This document shows, piece by piece, positions 1 through 3,867 of a stretch of DNA of 5,269 bases (positions are counted from its first letter, which is position 1; every line of letters begins with the position of its first letter). Source of the stretch: Mycobacterium sp. (GTDB taxonomy: Bacteria > Actinomycetota > Actinomycetes > Mycobacteriales > Mycobacteriaceae); contig JAFAQO010000387.1 of the NCBI GenBank assembly GCA_019246375.1, forward strand, positions 1 through 5,269, read 5' to 3'. Under the pieces are notes generated by a model, which did not search any database, was not told where the DNA came from, and saw nothing but the letters and a program-made list of their open reading frames with translations. A program made the translations under genes and the position numbers.

Positions 1-312
1 CAGGGCCGGTTCCGCGTCGCGGTCGTTACCGGCCATCCAGCTGCGGCCGTCCCGGTAGACGCCGCGCACGTAGAACTTCGATGGCGGACGGGCCGCGTTC
101 GGACCGTCCTGGGAAGCCGGCAGCATTCGTCGCGGGGCCAGCGCCCAGCCGCGAGAGGCGTCCAGCAATGTCTGGTCGACCCGGTTTATCAGACTATGCC
201 GCAATATCGAGGTGACCGCGACCCCCGAGGCCATCAGCCCGCACGCCACCAAAACCAAGGTGGCGGCCACGAGCCCCACCCGTAGTGGCAGCCCTCGGCG
301 ATAGTCGGCCAT
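1..312 (-). CDS. phoR: PhoR-like sensor histidine kinase, N-terminal part (runs off left edge)
   Basis: This is the first 104 codons of a membrane sensor kinase, read from an ATG at 312-310 and open to the window edge. The N-terminus is short and basic. A hydrophobic membrane segment spans roughly residues 12-36 (starting VGLVAATLVLVACG), and an extracytoplasmic sensor region follows. Fragments such as GLPLRV, VAATL, ASGVAVTS and RPPSKFYVR match M. tuberculosis PhoR as I remember it. The HAMP, histidine-phosphoacceptor and ATPase domains would lie beyond the window. The gene follows phoP on the same strand after a 53-bp gap, with a modest purine-rich ribosome site (AGGCGAAGA, 329-321), so it is probably co-transcribed with phoP. 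PhoR of this family autophosphorylates and passes the phosphate to PhoP. The sensor region looks less conserved than PhoP, as is usual for sensor kinases. The partner assignment is strong from context. The kinase domain itself cannot be seen here. Confidence 0.9.
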   Translation of the reverse strand, partial: MADYRRGLPLRVGLVAATLVLVACGLMASGVAVTSILRHSLINRVDQTLLDASRGWALAPRRMLPASQDGPNAARPPSKFYVRGVYRDGRSWMAGNDRDAEPAL

Positions 313-365
313 GCTTGTATTCTTCGCCTAACGCACGCTTTCCGGTCGCATAAGCGGATTAACGT

Positions 366-1085
366 TCACCGAGGCTCCCGCAGCACGTAACCTACCCCGC
401 GCAATGTGTGCAATAGCCGCTTCTCGCCGGTATCGATCTTACGGCGCAGATACGACACATAGGACTCGACGACGTTGACGTCACCGCCGAAGTCGTAGCG
501 CCAGACGTGGTCAAGGATCTTCGGCTTGCTCAGCACCGTGCCCGCATTGATCACGAAGTATCGCAGCAGGGTGAACTCGGTGGGAGACAGCGACACCGGC
601 TCCCCGGCCTTCCAAACTTCGTGGGTGTCTTCGTCGAGTTCGATATCGGCGAACGTCAGGCGGGCGTTGCGCGGCTCAGTGGTGCCCTTGCCGGCGCGTC
701 GCAAGATGACGCGCAACCGGGCGACGACCTCCTCCAGGCTGAACGGTTTGGTGACGTAGTCGTCGCCGCCGAGGGTCAGACCGGCGATTTTGTCCTGCAG
801 CGAGTCGCGGGCGGTCAGGAACAACGCAGGGGCATCAATGCCGTCGGCGCGCAGGCGGCGCAGCACACCGAAGCCATCCATGCCGGGCATCATCACGTCG
901 AGGATCACCGCGTCGGGCCTGACTTCGCGGGCGCGGTCCAGCGCCGCCGGGCCGTTGGTGGCCGTGAACACCTCAAATCCCTGGAATTTGAGGCTGACGG
1001 ATAGCAGCTCGACGATGTTGTCTTCGTCATCGACGACGAGGACCCTTGCCTCTGGTGTGGTTTCTGCTGCGGCGCCCGATGCCAT
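366..1085 (-). CDS. phoP: PhoP, OmpR-family DNA-binding response regulator
   Basis: This is a complete 239-residue response regulator. The receiver domain (about residues 13-127) shows the acidic pair D19/D20, phosphoacceptor D63 in the context VILDVMMPG, T91 in FLTARD and K113 in VTKPF. The C-terminal winged-helix domain (about 142-239) ends in the family signature HTLRGVGYVLREPR. It matches M. tuberculosis PhoP closely. D63 corresponds to D71 there, and S211 to S219, the residue changed to Leu in attenuated H37Ra, so the functional residue is kept here. I chose the ATG at 1085 because AGAGGA lies 9 nt upstream (1100-1095). The frame stays open to 1157, but that extension reads as non-coding and crosses the promoter. 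The M. tuberculosis protein as I recall it is 247 residues, so this N-terminal tail is about 8 shorter. In M. tuberculosis PhoP regulates acyltrehalose lipids, ESX-1 secretion genes and its own operon. It is first in the operon with phoR. Confidence 0.97.
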   Translation of the reverse strand: MASGAAAETTPEARVLVVDDEDNIVELLSVSLKFQGFEVFTATNGPAALDRAREVRPDAVILDVMMPGMDGFGVLRRLRADGIDAPALFLTARDSLQDKIAGLTLGGDDYVTKPFSLEEVVARLRVILRRAGKGTTEPRNARLTFADIELDEDTHEVWKAGEPVSLSPTEFTLLRYFVINAGTVLSKPKILDHVWRYDFGGDVNVVESYVSYLRRKIDTGEKRLLHTLRGVGYVLREPR

Positions 1086-1094
1086 CTGTCTATT

Positions 1095-1116
1095 TCCTCT
1101 TATTTGACTGAAGGTA
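1095..1116 (-). promoter_or_regulatory. Candidate phoP promoter -10 box and ribosome site
   Basis: Reading the minus strand, TACCTT at 1116-1111 fits the mycobacterial -10 pattern TANNNT. It would start transcription near 1105-1103, leaving a leader of about 20 nt that carries AGAGGA (1100-1095) 9 nt before the phoP ATG. No recognisable -35 hexamer lies 17-18 nt upstream. That place is taken by a palindrome, as expected for a promoter controlled by a bound regulator. The assignment is by motif only. Confidence 0.45.
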
Positions 1117-1120
1117 ACCT

Positions 1121-1138
1121 CCACAGCCCCTGTGCGGC
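1121..1138. promoter_or_regulatory. Palindromic candidate operator upstream of phoP
   Basis: A perfect 5-bp inverted repeat, CACAG-CCC-CTGTG, occupies 1122-1134, just upstream of the proposed phoP -10. The overlapping plus-strand heptamer CCACAGC (1121-1127) matches six of seven bases of the TCACAGC half-site that I recall for M. tuberculosis PhoP. A good second direct half-site at the expected 11-bp spacing is not seen (GTGCGGC at 1132-1138 is weak). It may be a PhoP autoregulatory site or the site of another dimeric regulator. Confidence 0.35.
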
Positions 1139-1189
1139 TCCTGAGAGTCCGTTGCAAGATCGTTTTACGACGACCGGCCGCGGCGCGAA

Positions 1190-1204
1190 TAGACTCGGGG
1201 AATG
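1190..1204 (+). promoter_or_regulatory. Promoter predicted to give a leaderless mRNA
   Basis: TAGACT at 1190-1195 fits TANNNT exactly and is followed by CGGGGA and then the ATG at 1202. Transcription normally begins 6-8 nt after the -10 box, so the first base would be at or next to the A of the ATG. The only purine-rich run, GGGG at 1197-1200, ends one base before the start codon, too close to act as a Shine-Dalgarno site. Leaderless transcripts are common in mycobacteria. No clear -35 hexamer is visible. Confidence 0.5.
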
Positions 1205-1978
1205 AACCTCGTCAAGAGCCTGGCGACACTTGCCACTGCGCCCGCGCGGGTCGGGCTCGCCGCCGCTGACGCGGGTCTGGACGTGGCAGCCACAGCGATC
1301 GGCCTGGCGAAGCGAACGATCGGCGAGGCTGGTGTTCAGACTGGGTCAAATTCAGTTGCCCACATGCTGGGAATCGATGACGCGATCGTACGAGCGAACC
1401 GGCTGGCCAAGTTGTTAGACGACGACGCGCCGTTGGGGCGGGCTCTGGCACCGGACGGGCCAATGGACCGGCTGCTGCGGCCAGGGGGCGTGGTCGACAT
1501 GTTGACGGCACCGGGTGGTCTGCTCGATCGCCTGACCGCGGAGGGCGGTGGGCTAGAGCGTGCCCTGAAGCCCGGCGGACTGGTGGATCAGCTGGTTGCG
1601 GACGACGGGTTGATCGAACGGCTGCTCGCCGAGGACGGGCTCGTTGACCGGCTGCTCGCCGAAGACGGCGTGGCTGACCGGCTGCTCGCGGAAGGCGGCT
1701 TGGTCGACAAGCTGACGGCGCGAAACGGGCCGCTCGAACAGCTCGCCAACGTGGCCGACACCCTCAACCGCCTGACACCAGGGATGGAGGCGCTGGCGCC
1801 CACGATTGAGACTCTGCAGGACGCGGTGATGTCGCTGACCATGGTGGTCAATCCGCTGAGCAATATCGCCGACCGCATCCCGCTCCCGGGCCGGCGCACT
1901 ACACGCCGCTCGCCACCGCGCGCTGTACGTTCGCAGCGCGTCGTCGACCACGATCGCCCCGGCCCCGACGCCAGGTAA
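1202..1978 (+). CDS. Uncharacterised decapeptide-repeat protein (Rv0756c-like by position)
   Basis: This is a 258-residue protein of unknown function. Residues 1-73 are alanine- and leucine-rich and look helical, with no convincing signal peptide or transmembrane helix. Residues 74-183 are eleven decapeptide units in perfect register, with the consensus [PED][GD]G[LV][VL][DE]RL[LT]A. A helical, hydrophobic-patterned stretch follows (184-226). The tail is basic and proline-containing (about 229-258, with RRTTRRSPPR). There are no cysteines, no metal-binding cluster and no catalytic motif. The repeats have regularly spaced hydrophobic and acidic/basic positions, which suggests an elongated helical scaffold or a protein-binding surface, but this is inference. 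The gene is divergent from phoP with a 116-bp shared spacer. This corresponds to the place of Rv0756c next to phoP in M. tuberculosis, which I recall as a hypothetical of about 240 residues. Initiation is probably leaderless. High third-position GC and the ordered repeat support real coding. Control by PhoP is plausible but unproven. Confidence 0.88.
   Translation: MNLVKSLATLATAPARVGLAAADAGLDVAATAIGLAKRTIGEAGVQTGSNSVAHMLGIDDAIVRANRLAKLLDDDAPLGRALAPDGPMDRLLRPGGVVDMLTAPGGLLDRLTAEGGGLERALKPGGLVDQLVADDGLIERLLAEDGLVDRLLAEDGVADRLLAEGGLVDKLTARNGPLEQLANVADTLNRLTPGMEALAPTIETLQDAVMSLTMVVNPLSNIADRIPLPGRRTTRRSPPRAVRSQRVVDHDRPGPDAR
1421..1750 (+). repeat. In-frame 30-bp tandem repeat, eleven units
   Basis: These eleven consecutive 30-bp units encode residues 74-183 of the protein above without a single register change. 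The first unit (DDAPLGRALA) and the last (RNGPLEQLAN) are the most degenerate. The units starting at 1601, 1631 and 1661 are the most alike. Each adjacent pair matches at 24 of 30 bases, and all three share CGGCTGCTCGC. This gradient suggests that the centre expanded by tandem duplication most recently. Unit number may vary between strains. Confidence 0.9.
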
Positions 1979-2027
1979 GCCGTTGGGCTGCCTTCCGCTA
2001 TCGGCTGGCCCATGTTGGCCCGGCGAG

Positions 2028-2045
2028 CGTCACGCCTGCGTGACG
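2028..2045. terminator. Hairpin, possible intrinsic terminator without U-tract
   Basis: CGTCACG (2028-2034) and CGTGACG (2039-2045) pair perfectly around the loop CCTG, 50 nt after the repeat-protein stop codon. No U-run follows, so termination is not certain. U-poor hairpins have been proposed as terminators in mycobacteria. The right arm overlaps the proposed tRNA -35 box, so the palindrome could also be a protein-binding site. Confidence 0.35.
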
Positions 2046-2069
2046 GTGACAGTCGTCGGCCATTACGCT
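2040..2069 (+). promoter_or_regulatory. Candidate tRNA promoter
   Basis: GTGACG (2040-2045, four of six to TTGACA) is separated by 18 bp from TACGCT (2064-2069, matching TANNNT). Transcription would begin around 2076-2078, about 8-10 nt before the mature tRNA 5' end, leaving a short leader for RNase P to remove. Confidence 0.45.
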
Positions 2070-2085
2070 GACACGGGTTAGACCG

Positions 2086-2157
2086 GCCTCCTTAGCTCAG
2101 TGGTAGAGCACTCGCCTTGTAAGCGAGCGGTCGTCAGTTCAATCCTGACAGGAGGCT
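2086..2157 (+). tRNA. tRNA-Thr (anticodon TGT)
   Basis: This is a complete 72-nt cloverleaf. The acceptor stem GCCTCCT/AGGAGGC has 7 bp (2086-2092 with 2150-2156). The D stem is GCTC/GAGC. The anticodon stem is CTCGC/GCGAG, with loop CTTGTAA and anticodon TGT at 2118-2120, which reads ACA threonine codons. The variable loop has 5 nt. The T stem is GTCAG/CTGAC with loop TTCAATC. The discriminator base is T2157. The 3' CCA is not encoded and must be added after transcription. All stems pair without mismatch. It lies at the boundary between the conserved phoPR block and a lower-GC accessory segment. Confidence 0.97.
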
Positions 2158-2358
2158 CTGAACAGCGGCTCCACAAAAGCGCAGCTCAAAGGCACTATTT
2201 GGCCATCCGATAGCGTCCAAGATCGCATTCTTGCCAGTGAACCTTGCCTGCGGGATGGCCGGCTCGCAATGCCGCACTCACCGCCAAGCTCGAGATCAGC
2301 TCTCGCTTGAACTTGCTTCGTGCTAGCACGACGTACCACAACGTGATTGACCCGCGGT
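2158..2358. other. Gap between tRNA and reductase; possible decayed coding sequence
   Basis: No intact gene is visible in these 201 bases. On the plus strand, two overlapping open stretches read like protein. One starts at 2158 and is open into the 2230s (containing WPSDSVQDRILAS). The other is in a different frame from 2241 to 2378 (containing ARNAALTAKLEISSRLNLL). They could be one coding fragment broken by a frameshift, but I recognise no family and see no start codon with a ribosome site. I found no hairpin with a U-tail after the tRNA, no transposase motif and no convincing repeat of the tRNA 3' end. Confidence 0.3.
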
Positions 2359-3300
2359 TCAACTCTTCCCAGGAATGAATCCGGGAACGCCGGTGTCTAC
2401 CACCGGGTTGAACCTGATATTCGCCGTGATCCGGTTCCGAATATCGGACATAGCATCTTCAGGGAGAATCGAAATCTCAAAGTTCCCTTGGATGCGTTTA
2501 GGTTTGGTCGAGGTGGTGAGAAAAGCAGTGCCGCGCTGTACGGCCCAGGACAGGGCAACCTGAGCTGAGGTCATGTGCATGCGCGATGCGATAGCAGTAA
2601 TAACTGGATCCTTCAACAGGTTCGGCGTCGAGGAATGTCCCAGCGGGGCAAACGCGAGCAGCACGATCCCATGCTCCTGACAGAAGGAGAGCAGTTCCCA
2701 TTCGGGAAGGTAGGGATGTGATTCAACTTGCACTACGGCCGGCTTGATGCGTGCAATGGCCACAATCTCTCGCAGCTTATCCAGCGTGATGTCCGACAGA
2801 CCGATCGACCTGCAGTGGCCGTCATCGACGAGGTGCTCCAGCGCCCCCCACGTCTCCGCTAACGTGACTCCGTCGTCGTAGATCACCTCACCGTTCTGAT
2901 CTCTCGGATCCTGGTCGTCGCCGGGCCGGAAGGCGAACGGCGTGTGGATCAAATAGGCATCTGCATAGTCGAGTTGAAGTCGGCGGAGACTTGCCTCACA
3001 GGCTGGCCTGACGCGCTCCGGGCGATGATTGGTGTTCCACAGCTTGGTGGTAACGAACACCTCTTCCCGCTGGACCGTTCCGGCCTCGAAAATCTCGCGC
3101 ATCGCATCACCCACAGCTTCTTCATTGCGGTACCGCTCTGCGCAATCGAAATGTCGAAAACCCACTTCCAATGCGGTCTTGACGGCCTGTTTGGTTTGGG
3201 CAGGATCCGGAATGAGGGTGCCAAACCCGACAGCCGGCATCGCACCCTGTCCGTGGACGAGTCGAATCCTTGAATGGCGAATTGCATCGGATGTTGTCAT
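2359..3300 (-). CDS. Aldo/keto reductase (NAD(P)H-dependent)
   Basis: This 313-residue enzyme of the aldo/keto reductase superfamily should be a soluble TIM-barrel oxidoreductase that interconverts carbonyls and alcohols. The catalytic tetrad is complete: D52 and Y57 in FDCAERYRNE, K86 in VTTKLWN and H119 in LIHTPF. The early family motif GFGT lies near residues 26-28, and QVESHPYL around 191-198 replaces the usual NQVExHP. The cofactor region reads TTSTKPKRIQGN (262-273), where the arginine is the sort that holds the 2'-phosphate of NADP. GLSD at 167-170 stands where most members have SN, so D170 replaces the usual asparagine. I recall GLSD in a proteobacterial/mycobacterial subgroup of these enzymes. 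I chose the ATG at 3300 because AAGGAG lies 7 nt upstream. A longer in-frame start at 3351 lacks this support. GC is about 52-53% in sampled stretches, well below phoP, which suggests acquisition by transfer. The substrate cannot be told. Confidence 0.92.
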   Translation of the reverse strand: MTTSDAIRHSRIRLVHGQGAMPAVGFGTLIPDPAQTKQAVKTALEVGFRHFDCAERYRNEEAVGDAMREIFEAGTVQREEVFVTTKLWNTNHRPERVRPACEASLRRLQLDYADAYLIHTPFAFRPGDDQDPRDQNGEVIYDDGVTLAETWGALEHLVDDGHCRSIGLSDITLDKLREIVAIARIKPAVVQVESHPYLPEWELLSFCQEHGIVLLAFAPLGHSSTPNLLKDPVITAIASRMHMTSAQVALSWAVQRGTAFLTTSTKPKRIQGNFEISILPEDAMSDIRNRITANIRFNPVVDTGVPGFIPGKS

Positions 3301-3334
3301 GTTCAGACTCCTTGCGGCGGAGGTCGGCACGCTA
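3301..3334 (-). promoter_or_regulatory. Reductase ribosome site and candidate -10 box
   Basis: On the minus strand, AAGGAG (3313-3308) lies 7 nt before the ATG at 3300. It is the strongest Shine-Dalgarno match in the window and decides the start codon. TAGCGT (3334-3329) fits TANNNT and would start transcription near 3322, but no -35 hexamer supports it. The ribosome site is secure, the promoter only tentative. Confidence 0.55.
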
Positions 3335-3676
3335 TCCTTCTGCGGCTGCACCGCGGCCTCCGAATATCTTGCCCTGCGACGTCGATCATCGGGTCATCGA
3401 CAATGGATCGCAAGTGGCGTGCTGTCAACGCTCATCCAGCCATACATCGGCAGAGATTGCACGACGAAATCATGTCGGCCACCCTGGTCAGGCTGCGCGA
3501 CAGAACGCACAAACACGGGGAGGCCACTGACGCGGAGACCTGTTCACGCGATTCGGCCGGGGCCGGAAAGGCGTTAGTCAGGGTCGACGTCTGTACCGGC
3601 GACGCGTCACGCCGTAGCATCGTTCAACGGCAGGAGACACCCCGAAGAAATCAGGTGGCCAAGGACATGACGGGGT

Positions 3677-3829
3677 GAGCCGGTTGATAACGCCAAGGAC
3701 TTTGACGCGCGCGAAGGTGCCGCCCGATCCGCGAGTGTGGAGCGGGTGGTTGCCCAGCGGAATAGTCATCCCATGCGGATCAAAATCAAAGAGGTTGTCC
3801 CTTCCCGCGGAAGCCAACTCTGCCGTCAC
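3677..3829 (-). pseudogene. Possible gene remnant, family not recognised
   Basis: On the minus strand a frame beginning at a GTG (3829) reads about 51 residues with strongly protein-like content, including NLFDFDPHGMTIPLGNHPL and GTFARVKVLGVINRL. Codon third positions are mostly G or C. After that the frame stays open to 3578 but becomes arginine- and proline-rich and no longer looks coding. There is no ribosome site before the GTG. It may be a surviving piece of a larger gene truncated by rearrangement, or chance. I cannot name a family. Confidence 0.25.
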
Positions 3830-3867
3830 GAGTCGCGACGGTCAGTGAAGCCAGCGCAGGTGACTCC

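Larger units (their letters stand above)
3301..3867. other. 567-bp divergent intergenic region without an intact gene
   Basis: This region separates the starts of the reductase (leftward) and the monooxygenase (rightward). Several frames are open for 60-130 codons, but none combines a ribosome site, recognisable motifs and a sensible length. A plus-strand frame from an ATG at 3403 to 3678 (about 91 residues) has no Shine-Dalgarno site and no family I recognise. The right part (3677-3829) reads as coding on the minus strand and is listed separately. A divergent pair like this often flanks a regulator gene, so a lost or degraded regulator is one possible reading. Confidence 0.5.

Noticed and set aside
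507..1107. Plus-strand open frames inside phoP
   Set aside because: They are shadow frames produced by high-GC codon bias opposite a clearly identified gene.
1086..1157. Upstream in-frame extension of phoP by 24 codons
   Set aside because: The ATG at 1085 has a good ribosome site. The extension covers the proposed -10 box and palindrome and does not resemble the PhoP N-terminus.
1553..2013. Minus-strand open frames opposite the decapeptide-repeat gene
   Set aside because: Their repeated Ser/Arg-rich or Gln-Pro-Val content is just the antisense reading of the 30-bp repeat.
2139..2339. Minus-strand frame overlapping the tRNA 3' end
   Set aside because: It ends inside the tRNA gene and shows no family motif. 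A vague likeness to transposase N-termini (RSWTLSDGQ) is too short to support.
2357..2376. GTTCAA-containing sequence resembling the tRNA 3' end (possible attachment repeat)
   Set aside because: Only GTTCAA and a few scattered bases match. That is what chance would give and too short for an att site.
3301..3351. Longer start for the aldo/keto reductase
   Set aside because: The ATG at 3300 is preceded by AAGGAG at ideal spacing. The extra 17 residues do not look like an AKR N-terminus and no ribosome site was seen for the upstream start.
3403..3678. Plus-strand 91-codon frame between the two oxidoreductases
   Set aside because: It has no ribosome site, no recognisable motif and an Arg/Thr-rich composition; overlapping frames are also open.
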